From Trichoplax adhaerens (Eukaryota > Placozoa > Uniplacotomia > Trichoplacea > Trichoplacidae), in the NCBI RefSeq assembly GCF_000150275.1, contig NW_002060945.1, positions 8,143,650-8,207,649 on the forward strand: a DNA stretch of 64,000 nucleotides, given 5' to 3'. Positions 1 through 21,465 of this stretch are shown here, one piece after another. A program made the position numbers and the translations under genes. Numbering within the stretch: position 1 is the stretch's first letter; each line of letters begins with the position of its first letter. The notes under the pieces are model-generated. The model was given only the letters and a program-made list of their open reading frames with translations, was not told where the DNA came from and made no database searches.

Positions 1-1136
1 GATTATTTGGACATTACAAATGTTGTAGGGTAAGCTTTCATCATAGTTTTCTAAGAAATTTGAAGATATTAATCGGCAAATGTGCATGGAGAATACATGT
101 TTCTTAACTCTGGGAATGCAATTTCCTGTTTTACTATTATTTTATTTGGGAGCTATAAGAGAAAATAATTTGAATATTGGAGATAGATATAATTCTATTA
201 AGAAAATAATATAGATCAATTTTGTGTACTCTTTATGTAAGGCGTTAATAATGTTATAAGTTATAATAAGTTCTTATCCTAATCATAATTGCTGAAGAGG
301 TTTTTTAGCATGTAATACGCTTTCGTAAAAATAATTGTAAGTTGAAAATAGAATCGAAAAGAATGGACAGCCTGCCTAGTGTTTGTTTTGATAAAATTCC
401 ACATCAATAATTAATTTTATTAAAGATAAAGTTATTTATAGTCGATAAAGATCATTCGTATTTTAATGATTTCTGTAGTTGTCTTCTTACAGTCTGCTAA
501 AGGTAATTAATATCCAAAATGCCTCATAAAGCCCTAATGTTACTGTAAATAGGATTTAGGATTCCAAGGAATATCCTATAATGCTATGGCTATAACAAAA
601 CATACTTAATTTTAGTTACAGCAATGAATGAAACGTATAGTGAGAAAAGTTTTATTCCGACAAAAGATGGTTTATAAATAATGTCTTATATTAATTATCG
701 TCACATTGAGTCATTACGACGTTTTAAAGAATATCAATCTGCCTGACAATCGTAATCGTAATGACAGTAAATTAAATATTTGTGAAATTAAGCGAAATTT
801 TTATATTTTAACTGGATATCTAATCTATCTGCTCGGTGATATTCAGCATTAACTTTGTCATAGATAATTTTGTTCGTTGATTTGGAATTTTTATGCGATA
901 TGTATAGAGACACTGCAGCTCATCAGTAAATTCTATCCCAGTAATCCATTTCTTAAGAGCTATACACGCGATAATTAGTGAAATTATGAATACGTATTAT
1001 AAAAATACAATATCTTGAGTTCTTTTCAAGTACATCTCTCATACCATTTGTACACATTTATAAAACCATTGAGACTCGGATGATGTATTTTTATCCAATT
1101 GCACGATTTAAATCAAAGGTTAATGCTCATTTCTAG
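1..1136. other. No recognisable exon upstream of astacin gene
   Basis: AT-rich non-coding sequence. The astacin gene to its right must have upstream exons for a signal peptide, prodomain and the N-terminal half of the protease. I found no stretch here that encodes them convincingly, so they are either very short exons I missed or lie left of the window. This probably represents intron. Confidence 0.4.
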
Positions 1137-3449
1137 GTGTTCATCAGCCGTTGGTAAACATGGCGGGGCTCAAGTTCTGTCCTTAGCTAGCACTTGCGTT
1201 AGTGAAGAAGGAATTATTCTTCATGAATTACTACATGCATTAGGCATCCATCATACACAATCTCGCCTAGATCGTGATAATTATATTAGTATCAATACTA
1301 ATAACGTTGCTCAAGGTGAGTTCATAATAAGTAATTAAGTATCGGATTCAATTTATCCAATATTAAATTACTTAAAGATAAAATCGATTTTGGATAGCTA
1401 AAAATAAGTCATTATCGAAAGTTACATACAGCATAAATTCATTCTCTAAAGTATTTACCTATTCAAAATCTACAGTATATATGACTGAAATAAATATTAT
1501 TTTACACGTATCATTATGCTATATCATCCTTTGAATGATATCGAAATATAATCAATACATAAGATACAAATACCAACAGCGATGGTTATTAATCATTCTT
1601 CAATGTTTCTCAATTTTCATTAGGAGATCTTCCCAACTTTGATATCTATCCTAATCAGCATACCGATCCATATTCGGTCGAATACGATTATCAGTCAGTT
1701 ATGCACTATGGGGAAGACGATTTTAGCACCGGTGGTACAGTTATTACACCATTAGCTACTGGAGCAAGTATTGGACAACGCAATGGTTTAAGTTATCTGG
1801 ATAAAGTAACGCTAAATCTATTATACGGGTGTTATGGTTAGTTATGTTAATTTTAGGATATTAATAGCGCTTAAGTCTATAGTAATAAAATAACATCGGT
1901 GATGACGAGACCTTTGAGATATTCAACTTTGCATTTTTTTCTTTTATTTTATTTAACACTATTTAGATAAAACACCGCATTATTGGCCTATGGATGAAAT
2001 TGATACGACTAACGATTTAGTAGTTGGAACTACTGATGTGACTGGACCTACATTCAGTAGTGACCCACAATTTTTAACAGGACTTGATGGTGGTTATCAT
2101 CTGAATGCTTTACGTATCAGAAGTGAAGATGGTTATGCTAATCTAGGTAAAAAGTAGATCAAAACTTTATGACATTCAAGTATCTATTAATGTATTACTT
2201 TCCCAATTTAAATGATCTTAATAACAGAATACTAATTTTGCTTTTATTTAGGCTCACACCCAAATAAATGTCTTGTTGATCCAGAAAGGTGTAATAATGG
2301 CTTTACTCTTCTATTTTGGCTTAAAATAGAAGATCGCCATCTGTACAAACAGCACATAATCTCAAGTCTTGATCGATCTAGTGAAGATCGCGGCTTTGAA
2401 ATACAATTCGATTCACTACCGCTTATTGGTCGCTTTTTAGAGATTCATGTCCAACAAGAAGATCAACATGACATCTTACCAATATTCAATGACTACAAGT
2501 ACTGGAATCATATAGCCGTGACATGGAGTACCACTAACGGTAAGTTAATTGATGTAAGGATCTAAGCTATTGACGAATTTTGCAATAATTGATAAGAGGA
2601 ACAGCTTTGGTCAAATTCTTAATTAATTATTTCAGTTGCGTTCATAGTTATATCACGACGTATATTATCGATATGATTTAAATCGTGTAGTGGGCTTTAA
2701 ATTATATCTAGATATGGAATAGGTCATTCTTTCAATATCTCTTTTATTCTCTAGAAATAAATGCACTAATATTCAACAAATTTTCTTGAATGTTATCTTC
2801 ATTGTAGGTATAAAATCATACGTAAATGGCACGGTCAATAATATCCCTGCTATACAGATCCCAAATGGAATGAGTATAGACGATAACAAACCTAGCTTGA
2901 TTATTGGTAAATCGCCTGATCTTAATGGGAGTGATGATGCGGACTTTTTAATAGGTAAAATATACTCGAATATCACTGTACACGGTATATTGCTTTCAAG
3001 GCTACATTAAATCGAGCTGCAATAAGTAATAGTACCTATTTTAAGGTATAGGATTAATTTTATTCTTTATCCAACACGATTCAAATTCTATATGGCCAGT
3101 CTACAATGCAATAGAATTAAAATAATAAAAAAGTACATTAAATGATTTAAAGGGTTCAATCGACGATTTTTATACCATATGCACGTTTATTAAACTATTT
3201 TTCATACTACATAAATATTGTATTTGCTACAAAAGAATTTCTTCGTACCATTTATGATCTAATTTTCTCTCTATATTTTATAATACTACTATTCCAGACG
3301 ACGTAGTATTCTGGGAGAAAGAAATTTCGGTAGCAGAAATCTGTAACATCAGAGATAATGGACCATATCATGATATTCCTTCTGGTGAAGGCAGCCACGG
3401 GAGACGAGCTACCACAATTGGAACATTAACATCTTATGTTGGTCTATAA
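1137..3449 (+). CDS. Astacin-family metalloprotease with C-terminal LamG-like domain (3' part, six exons)
   Basis: Exons by splice sites and frame: 1137-1315, 1624-1836, 1967-2146, 2252-2539, 2808-2954, 3298-3449 (TAA 3447-3449). They join in frame to about 385 residues. The first exon carries the zinc site HELLHALGIHH followed by TQSRLDRD, and the second carries the Met-turn SVMHYG with the tyrosine ligand. Exons 3-6 encode a concanavalin-like/LamG jelly-roll: it begins HYWPMDEID, has CLVDPERCNNGFTLLFWLK, and ends FLIDDVVFWEKEISVAEI across the last splice. Family knowledge: astacins are secreted or membrane zinc endopeptidases, and the LamG-like module probably binds matrix or sugar. The oddity is that the residue after the third zinc His is Thr, where astacins nearly always have Glu. 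No transmembrane segment follows the LamG domain. The N-terminal exons are missing, so this is a partial model. Confidence 0.8.
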
Positions 3450-5693
3450 TTTTCTTTACTAATGAAGATGAAATGACATTAAATGTCATAGGCTTAAAAT
3501 GAACACAATAATAAATTTCATTGCCAAATATATCCGTTAGTAGACTAGAAATTTAAATCAGTAGAAAATTGAAAAATTTTCTACGAGATGATAAGCTAAG
3601 ACATCCTTTATTGTATTATATGGTATTAAAGATAGTTCAATACCCCTATAAATGTATTAATTGTACTCTTTTATTAGGAAATTATATGTATATGATAATT
3701 TTAACAAATCCTGCATTAAAAGCAGCATAGCAATAACTTAAGCAGACGCTGTGAAAAATATATAGATATTCCAGTATAAATTAATCATGACATATATCAT
3801 AATAAGGAATGCAGTTTCAAATTTGCTCCAATTGACTTTCGTACTATTAATTAGCGGAGGAATTGGAATGTATTTCATTAAAAAAAGATAGCCTCATAAC
3901 ATTCCTTTTCGTAATTACTACCAATTCTGTACTAGAAATTTAAGAAGAAGAATTATTCAATCGGACGCAAATTGCAATAAAAATATTGACATCACTAGCT
4001 ACATCTGCATGTGTCATTTTATTCTTGAGAATGATGGATTGATCATAATTTAATGATTCAAATAATATTAATTATTTAAGTAGTAGAAAAATGACTAGGC
4101 CTATTATAGTTTTATTCACGTAACGGTAGGATGTCTACCGATAAAAAGTAGTAAAAGACTAGTTTATTTTAATAAAGAAGTTAGTGGCACACATGCTTAG
4201 AACTACTATTATCATATACTTATGAAATTTTATACACTGTCACAATAATAAAGCAAATTCAATAATACACTCCTGTCATTAAAAATGCAAATGGAAGGAA
4301 ATGCTTTGAGCCTTGCATTTATTGCAAATCTCATTACAAATACTACCTGATCGTTCTAATATCTGGCCTATGTATTACTATTGTCAATTGAATGTGAATA
4401 TTCAATACTCGCAGACTGGGTCAAATTTCTTGTAATACTACATTAAATTTAAAAACATGCTCGATAGATAGTTTGCATGTATGCTGATATCAAGATCAAT
4501 TGGAGTTATAGTTCTGGCCATGTAGTAAGTAGTATAGTTTCGATATTCTGCAGTACCAATGTAAGAGTTATTGATATCAACGGAGTTAAAGGCAGGAAGT
4601 AAGAGAGTCAATATAGTATACTGGGCATGCTTTTAAATTCAACTCCAGAATGTATCCGATATTCATTATAATTATCCGCGAACATCCTATAAAGTAACAA
4701 GAATTATCTTGAACTGACAACAGATATTCAATACGATTGGTTATATCAAACTTAGTTGCCATTTATGGAATCAAATATGATATTACACTGCAATTTTTTA
4801 GACTATGCCATTAAATTATATGTAATGTTGAAGCTATAATTTGCTATTACAAGCTCTTGAAATTCTACCAGACTTTATCACTTATGCGTGTACAAGTATA
4901 TTTCCATAAACAGAGACCAGAGACTGAGTCGACAATGATCTTGATTTACGATTATTGCTATCTAAGTCTTAATTATAAATATAATATTACCCTACATTTT
5001 ACCGGGGCTCGAGCAACTAGTCGTATTAAACTACGCAAGTATTATAGCCTATGGTAGTGCATATTAGTAATTCTACATTTAATTAAAAATTTAATTCAAG
5101 TACTAAACTCACGGCACTAGAAAACTATACCCGGGTATTAATTAATGATTAGGGCTAGTCTTTATTGTAAAGACAGTGCACAGATAGAGATTGATAGTAA
5201 AGTAATAATTTTTCTAATTCTATTACAATCCTCAGGACTTTCGTTATAGAATGATACAGAATCAGAGCAGAGAAGCGGTTGCTAGTGCTGATTTAAGTTA
5301 TAGAGTATCCTACACGCGTTAGCACCAAGTTGCCACAGACTTGGATACAATCCTTAATTTCTAGTATAGAGTAACACAGAGTTAGAGGTAGAGCAGCAGC
5401 ATTATTTCCAAATGGGAACTTGAAAGTATCCAGAAAATAGCGTCTTTGCAACCGGGTGTTTCTCTTCTATCGATCATTCTTTCAGTAACAACATTTTTAA
5501 AATCTGATACAACTTATCTTGCTTTTAGGTATATATTTCTGGTAGAGAGGCTCATTAAATTGCCCTACTTTACTATTAAGGCCGCCATTTTATGATTAGT
5601 TTAAGTATGATGGATATTATTGCATACTAATACGAGTTTATCCTATTTCTTATGTAATGTTTCTATCTAGGTAACGTTTCTTACAACATAATC
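3450..5693. other. Intergenic stretch, nothing recognised
   Basis: Between the astacin stop codon and the first ATG of the ABCC relic. I see only short open frames without splice-site context or family motifs, and no tRNA or long repeat. Confidence 0.5.
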
Positions 5694-8577
5694 ATGGCGT
5701 TAAAAAGTGACGAAAATGAAAATTGTGACATTGGCCATCCATATCTCCATACCAATTTCTTCTTTAAATATTGCTCATTCTGGTATGTCCTCCTCACAGT
5801 AGCGTACATGCTATAGTTATTATCAATATATATTTGAATATCAGTGCATATATCATATCTAGGCCTCCAAATCTAAAGAAAATTTAATTCGTGGTAGCTT
5901 TGTCGTTCGATAACTGATATAAAGACTTGAAGTTACTGCAAATTTTGCAATTATTACCGTACTGTTTCGTTACTCGATGATAATTTTATAACCTTAGGAC
6001 ACTTTGGCTTGCTTTAAAAATTAAAATTATTCTAGAGCAATCGTACTATAGCTATGGATATTTCAAGTTATCGCCAATCTTTCAACTGTAGTTGTATACT
6101 GAATTGTTGTTTTAGTGTATGAATTTTATTTAATATAAATCAATCGTTTAATTTATATTTCATTAATAATTTAAATTGTGGTAAAATTTGTATTGTTTAA
6201 CGCGATGGTGTGGCTATCACGTAGATATTCTAAGTGGATTATACTTGACATTTGTAGCATTTGCTGGTGTATTCAGTTTAAAAGGTGAAGTTTATAAAAA
6301 AACTTTTATAATTACTATTAAATGTTGATGTCAAGCAAGTATAGAAAGAAAGGAATGTGTAGTAAATGAATGATAACAAGTGTTAATCCATTTTTATAAT
6401 GTGAACTATTGTAGCAATCTCGTCTAAGCCCTAACCTGTAAGCATGAATAGAAATTTTAGTTAGATGAGCTATACTTTAGAGGTCTTGACATTTTAAATT
6501 AACGGAATAGTTATAGCGAAAACTTATAAAATGTGAAGTGATTAAATATATAAATCGATGTTATTCGCGTATTTTAGATATTAGTGCTGGTGGAATCGGC
6601 CTTTCCTTCACTTACACTGTCCTTTTGCTGGGAAATCCGTAGTGGTTTGTAAGGCAAACTGCAGAACTCGAGAATCAGATCATTGTATAATATTTTAAAA
6701 TATTTATATCTGCGTTTAACCAATAGCTATTTTACTCATTATATTTTTCCTTTTTTTTGTGGCTTTAAAAGAATATTCAAAGCATTAGATGAGAGTTATA
6801 CCTCATCTAAAGCAAGGAATTGTATTGTATCTATTAGAACATAAAATGAAATATTCACTTATTACATTTTTAGATGACATCTGTGGAAAGAATTAAAGAA
6901 TATACGGAGATAAAGCCTGAAAGTGCCAACACTGAAGTTACCACACCGAAGGATTGGCCAAGTAATGGTAGAATTAACTTCGAACATATGTCATTCCGTC
7001 ACCATAAGAAGTTGCCTTACGTTTTCCATGATATAAGCTGTTCTATTAAACCTAGAGAGAAGGTAGATTCTAAGTTAATATTAACAATTACCTCTAGACA
7101 TTAAAATTTAATATACAGTGTAATGTACCTGACTGTTTAATTGAATTACTAATGATTTCTGATCCATTGGTATTGTTATCATGATTGCATACATACTAAT
7201 GTAGATTCTCACTGGAATTATTAAAATAGATGGAGTTCGATATCCAATGTTGGTCTTAGCTTTCTTCGTGGTAAGATTTCTGTGATACCCCAAGTAATAA
7301 AGTGCTGTCCTTGATTAACATTTAAGCTTTGTACGAATTTTTATGAAATTGAAAATGCACTTTGATTTATAGCTCGATCTACTATGTACTTTATAGTAAT
7401 ATGAAACCTGAAATATAAAAGTTTTTTCGGTAGATTTTTTTATGCCTTAGAAACTATAATTTTAAGTTTAACTTATGATTTTATTGGTACAGGATCCATC
7501 ATTGTTTGTCGGAACATTACGTAGCAATCTTGATCCATTTAATGCCTATGACGATTCTCAACTATGGAGAGCCTTAGATGAAGTATTTTAAAAATATAAA
7601 TTTAAATGCATACCATAACAGCCTATAGCTTAGGAGTCTTGATAGTATGACATACCGTTCTGTACTAAGGGCGATACTCAAGAAGAATAAAATTTTAATA
7701 ATTGATGAGGCAACTGCTAATGTCGATTTCAGGTATTCTGTATGTTAACATTCATGAATCTTCGCATTATATTAAGTACTGTACACAGTGATTATTAACC
7801 TACGTTGAGTGATGTCTAAATACGTAGATTTGTCAATTCTATTTACTTGATTGCTTACCTTTATATCTAATGCTACTATTTTTTTTTATAATCAATCATG
7901 GCTTTGATGCTTATAGCACCGATCAAATCATTCAAAAGTCGATTAGAAACAAGTTTCGTCATTGCACTGTCATAAGGATTGCTCATCGACTAAATACAAT
8001 AATAGACTGTGATCGAATTATGGTAAGTTGCAAAGTGACTTCATCTTATTACGGAATTAATTTTAGAAATATCGCATAGTCTCAAAATACCTGTATAAAT
8101 GCGTACTATAAAGAATCGTATTTAGTTCTAAATGCCTTTCATTACAAGGTTAAAAACCATGTAATATGATATTTGCCTTATAGCTACCTCTGCCCATGTA
8201 ATTTTATTTTACTTTCTATTCAAATTTTTAGCTGTTTAAAGATGGCCGATTGGTTGAATTCGACTCGGCATTCAATTTACTACAGAATCAGAATTCTCAG
8301 TTTTTTTAAAATGGTGAATAAGACTGAATCAAAAGCACGAGAAAGACTTTATGATATGGCAAGAAAAGTTCATCTACAGGGTAATAAATCAACTCGTTTA
8401 TTGGAGTCAATTCCAGTTACTGACACTGACGACATAAATGCCAAGATTTTGCCGCCTCCAATTGCAAAAAAAACTAGTTACAACTGTTTAGTTGTGTGGC
8501 AGGAAACCTTTATTATACATTTCGATTTGATTATCTCGCTAATTAAAACCATCCATTTATCAAAATCTTTGCATTAA
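5694..8577 (+). pseudogene. Relic of an ABCC4-like transporter gene (copy A)
   Basis: Pieces align in order with the intact paralogues. Exon 1 is 5694-5782 (HPYLHTNFFFKYCSFW). The second half of exon 17 is about 6197-6284 (RWCGYHVDILSGLYLTFVAF). Exon 18 is 6578-6678, exon 19 is 6874-7062 (MTSVERIKEY...), exon 20 remnant ends at 7293, exon 21 is 7493-7582, truncated exon 22 ends at 7732, exon 23 is 7917-8022, and exon 24 starts at 8232. Lesions: TMD1, NBD1 and most of TMD2 (exons 2-16) are gone, since only about 415 bp separates exon 1 from exon 17. TAG at 6640-6642 replaces the Gln codon in exon 18, and the exon 18 donor at 6679 is AT. NBD2 Walker A (GRTGAGKS) is missing and exon 20 is frameshifted. 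The SVGQ signature is deleted, although Walker B ([12 protein letters not shown]) survives. The T7 run at 8301-8307 shifts the frame of exon 24. This cannot encode a transporter. Confidence 0.85.
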
Positions 8578-10708
8578 TAATTTGAGATATTGTCATAAAA
8601 TTCAATGAATTTCTAAATTTCAATGTTTATTGTTGATCTGAAAAGCAATATAAGATGCGCGTTGTTATTTTTTCAAGTCGGTATCTTGTTGATTTATTTT
8701 GTTTTTAAGTATCCATTTTTTGTATATAGCCAAACAAACATCTATATTATTTTAATTAGAGTGAAACATAGGGTTTGCGGTACTTACAGCTAAAAATTCA
8801 ATTTGCATGATATGTTATGGAATAGAAAATTTGGGGAATACTGTGTAATTGAAAAAAAACTTCTTTTTTTTTCAAAATATCATGATGTAGCATTATCAAT
8901 TTCTTATAACCATGCTTAAATCTATATAATACAGCATGTATTGCTTTATATAACAAATAGAAGAGCATCGGTATAGCACTATGCGAAATATTTCCATCGT
9001 AGATCTTCATTTGATTCCTCATTGCCAATAATTTTTTGAATACAGTATCTTACAATAGAATATTAAACATATCATCATATATCGTTTTGGTTCCTGGTAA
9101 CTAATCTTGATGCTGAATAATGAGTTATTGGATAAATCATAATTCATTAGGTATAGTATAGTATGTCAGAATTTTAAATGATCGTCGTGTATCGTTATTG
9201 GTATCAGATACCCACAGTATGCTCGTAGCAATCCATTATTGCAAGATATAAGAATTTGAGACTCAGTGTTTATATATAATTTGCTATCTATTCCAATCGT
9301 GTTTTATATGACTATCCGGATAATATTTCATGCTGCAGTGTCTCAAAAGGTTAATCTACTGAGAGTATGGATATCTAAGTTGTTACTTTGTAAAGTTTTT
9401 AAGGACGCGATTTAGCTACTAGAAGAATTTTGAGAATCAGTTTATTGTTAGCAATGCCTCGTATTTCTACCTATTTTACATAACAATTCTTATAAGGTCA
9501 TAAATTAGAAGAAACCTCATTAATATTCAATTTATTGTAGTTATTTATAGCATTCGACATAATTAATATACTATTACCGTTTATAATTAATCCATGGTAA
9601 TACTAAAACATGCATACTATGGTATAATACTAAATAAATCAATATTACATACTAAGATCATGTAACCCATTCACCATGTAAAATCTTTGCTTAAAGTATT
9701 GAAATCTCCTTACTGAGCTACCACTAGTATGCTTATAAACGAGACTGTAGATTAAACAAACAACTACATACATTAAGAGATGTCTACCTGCTGCACTTTA
9801 GGAAACGGTAGGTTACATGAATGCTGACATCAGCACAATATCGTCTTAATTTCTACTCTATTTTCTAGAGATTCAAAGTCCAATTTCTTCTCTACCACCT
9901 TCAATGTACTATAGATCATTTATCTTATTCCTTTCTCTTATTATAGCCCTTTGCCTTAATTTATCTTTAAGTTGAACAAAATTCGGTTCAAATCAAATGA
10001 CGTAACTGGATTTGCAAAATATCAGAGATTTTATCACAAGGTAAGTCGGTTTCATTCTTGAATTCGGCTTGCATTAATGTTTACTCCAAGCTAAGATTCG
10101 CTTGTTGTTAAGTAATTTGTAGCGATTTCAGCTAATTGCGGTATAGAATGATGTGGCGTAAGATAGTATGAGATGCGTAATAAAGTAATTCTAGATAATG
10201 GCCGAGAGGACTAAAAACTCATTCGCTACACAAATAAGTAACTAAATGACTTAAGGTGATAGCTGCTGTAGTGATTACAGCTAATTACCTACAGCTGTTA
10301 TGTGTTAGGAAATACAGTAATAGTGTGTAGTGTAGAACTGCATATCTTAATAAAGTAAGTGTCGAAGAATCCATGCACTACACCTCTCAATACTGGTCAA
10401 GAGTAGAACTTATATAATTAGATTATCTATTTCGATAATTTTATAAAGCTTAATAGGGAGGGTGTTAAATTTTAAAATAGCATTAGAATCTGTATTTGCA
10501 ACTTCAGGACACTTGTGAATCAAGTTCGTGGAATGGACTTGATCCATTTTTAGATTATAATTCAACAATGCTTATTAAAGCAAAGTCAACAGATAGGTGG
10601 TCCAACGTTAAAATTTTCTACCATGGAGACAAATTGTATGTTACAGCTAGTCTTTTGATATCGTTTTAACGAAACGTTTTGAAATTAACTTTACAGAGAT
10701 CAACAGAT
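8578..10708. other. Intergenic/upstream region of ABCC copy B
   Basis: About 2.1 kb of AT-rich sequence between the relic and the ATG of copy B. No recognisable exon, RNA gene or repeat family was seen. It must hold the copy B promoter, but no core element stands out. The ATG at 10709 lies 15 bases after a possible acceptor (TTTACAG), so an upstream untranslated exon is possible. Confidence 0.45.
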
Positions 10709-19182
<8,474 letters not shown>

Positions 19183-20027
19183 TACTTGATACATCATGAT
19201 GAGTATTGTAGCTTTCCAAATATATGACTTATTTGGTTGATTATAACAGTAGACTTTACTTAATATCATAGCATATTGTAAACCCGACTGCTTTATTCGG
19301 GTTAGAATTTAAGATAGCTTGTAGTAAAATTTTTGTTCGAAATGAGATATTGTGAAATTGTTGTTCAAAGGTTGCAATAAAATATATATATGTAGCTAAT
19401 TTTGATCCTTGATCAAGTAGAGTGAATTGAATGTCTCTTCGTGACATGCTCTAGGGTATCCAGACTTGAGAGAGAGAGACTAATAAAGAACTAATTTATA
19501 ACTCATGTCAGTAGTATTCTTGAGAGATAAGCCTAATTTATTTTGTAGGGAGAAAATGGTAGCAGTTTATGAGTTGCTTTCTTAGTTAGTTCTATACAGA
19601 TTGGAGAGCAAACTGGATTTTGTGGAAGCTTTGTCGGGAGTGGGAACGAAACGACATGATATTTTGATGGTGTCAAATATAGTAGAGTACAGTCATACTC
19701 TATCTATAATACCGTACTAAGCTTTATGGTAGTAGGATAGAGTATCAAGGAAAAAGGTTAGTTAATGGCAGACAGTCTAGTCTATTTTATTGTTCAACAA
19801 TTTATCTGAAAGAAAAATTAACACTCGTGTACTAGGTGATCCCCTCTCAAAATACTTTTGAAAGCTTTGAATGGATGTACTTAATAATTTAGTCGATCCT
19901 AAGCTCGTTGTCATGTAGTTTGCGTTCTATACTGTACCAATGGTACACTTAATAAAGTTATCTTCAACCCTCTCCCGTCTGGAAGGATGGACTTTGCTAG
20001 AGTACTGGGTGGCCAGCTATAGTACAT

Positions 20028-20136
20028 AAAGTTCTTAGAAATACTGTACAGTACAGTACAGTACAGTACAAGAACTTTTACCGTACTGTACTGTACAGTA
20101 CACAGTACAGTACCCTGTACAGTACTGTATGGAAGG
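20028..20136. repeat. Palindromic (CAGTA)n / (TACTG)n cluster
   Basis: Runs of ACAGTACAGTACAGTACAGT are followed by the complementary TACTGTACTGTACAGTAC. The first run is bracketed by AAAGTTCTT (20028-20036) and its inverse AAGAACTTT (20070-20078). TACTGTACAGTA is its own reverse complement, so the region could fold as a hairpin or cruciform. Related short runs recur at about 20755-20775 and 21274-21315 inside the neighbouring duplication. Confidence 0.85.
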
Positions 20137-20412
20137 TGGCGAAGAGACGATATAGAAAATGATCGAATTGCGCATGAGTGTCGAACTAAGCTTTAATTGC
20201 AAAGTTATAAGCTTTGAAAGTCACGATAAGATTTTCTTTTAATGCATGGCCGATCTATTCTATGTTCTTTCATGTCAACCGAAAACTTGATAAAATACTT
20301 GTCAAAATAGGACTGCAGACTGAAGCTTGATAACGTAGCGGCAGTGTCTTTTAATGAAATAAAGAAATGCGAACGAAAATGCAACGAATCCAGACGTGAT
20401 CAGTGTGCAAAT

Positions 20413-21465
20413 GATGAAGCATGGTCAAGTAGTCCTTGTTCAATGCACGATTTTGTGCCTCCTGCTTATGAAATAACTTGGATATTACGTATACATATGC
20501 ACTGCATGCCTTTCAGAGCTTGGTTAATACAGTGTCATAATAAATGTGTGGAAAATGATTGTCTAATTTTGTATGATTAGTATGTGAAATATCAAATAAC
20601 TTCCCAGCACCCTGTACACGCTATCTGTCACCCCACCTATTCTATCTCGTCAACCCGTAGCAACTAATAATATCTCTTCTTGGGTCGGGTCTGTCGTCAA
20701 GACATGACAGACTATTTTGCACACAAAGTCAGACCATACTGCATCAAAACTATACTGTACTGTACTGTTACTGTAGGATGAAAATTTGAAAGTCATTGAC
20801 AATATTGCGTCATACCCGTCGATCTGTATCAGCAATTGTCAGACGTACGGTACGGACAGCATGGTGGTGCAGTCCCGTCGTGGATGAAGCCGAGACCGAT
20901 CAAATAGCTGATGCTGCACATTTGGGGAGTTTATTGATGAAGCATGGTCAGGTAGTCCTTGTTCAATGTACGGTTTTGTGCCTCCTGCTTATGAAATAAC
21001 TTGGATATTACGTATACATATGCATTACATGCCTTTCAGAGCTTTGTTAATACAGTGTCATAATAAATGTATGGAAAATGGACGTCTAATTTTGTATAAT
21101 TAGTATGTGAAATATCAAATAACTTTCCAGCACCCTGCACACGGTATCTGTCACCCCACCTATTCTATCTCGTCAAGCCGTAGCAGCTAATAGTATCTCT
21201 TCTTGGGTCGGGTCTCTCGTCAAGACGTGACAGACTATTTTGCACACAAAGTCAGACCATGCTGCATCAATACTGTACTGTACTGTACTGTACTGTACAG
21301 TGTACAGTACAGTAGGATGAAAATTTGAAAGTCTTTGACAATATTGCGTCATACCCGTAGATCTGTATCAGCAATTGTCAGACGTACAGTACGGACAGCA
21401 TGGTGGTGCAGTACCGTCGTGGATGCAGGGGAGCCAGATCAAATAGCTGATGCTGCACATTTTGG
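20413..21465. repeat. 523-bp direct tandem duplication
   Basis: Unit 1 starts at 20413 and unit 2 at 20936. Both start GATGAAGCATGGTCA and run through CCTCCTGCTTATGAAATAAC, ACCCCACCTATTCTATCTCG and GACAGCATGGTGGTGCAGT to GCTGATGCTGCACATTT. The units differ by scattered substitutions and by the length of an internal TACTG run. No coding capacity is conserved between the units. Confidence 0.85.

Noticed and set aside
621-676. Candidate upstream astacin exon (TTACAG then AMNETYSEKSFIPTKDG)
   Set aside because: It lacks the TCI motif expected in this part of astacins and its donor (GTTTAT) is poor.
6001-6060. Possible trace of exon 2 in the copy A relic (TTTGGCTTGCTTTAAAAATT)
   Set aside because: Only a few bases resemble exon 2 of the other copies and no splice sites remain; too weak to count.
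20344-20580. 78-residue open frame in the B/C spacer (MSFNEIKKCERKCNESRRDQ)
   Set aside because: It starts just before and runs into duplication unit 1; the equivalent part of unit 2 does not preserve the frame, so coding is unlikely.
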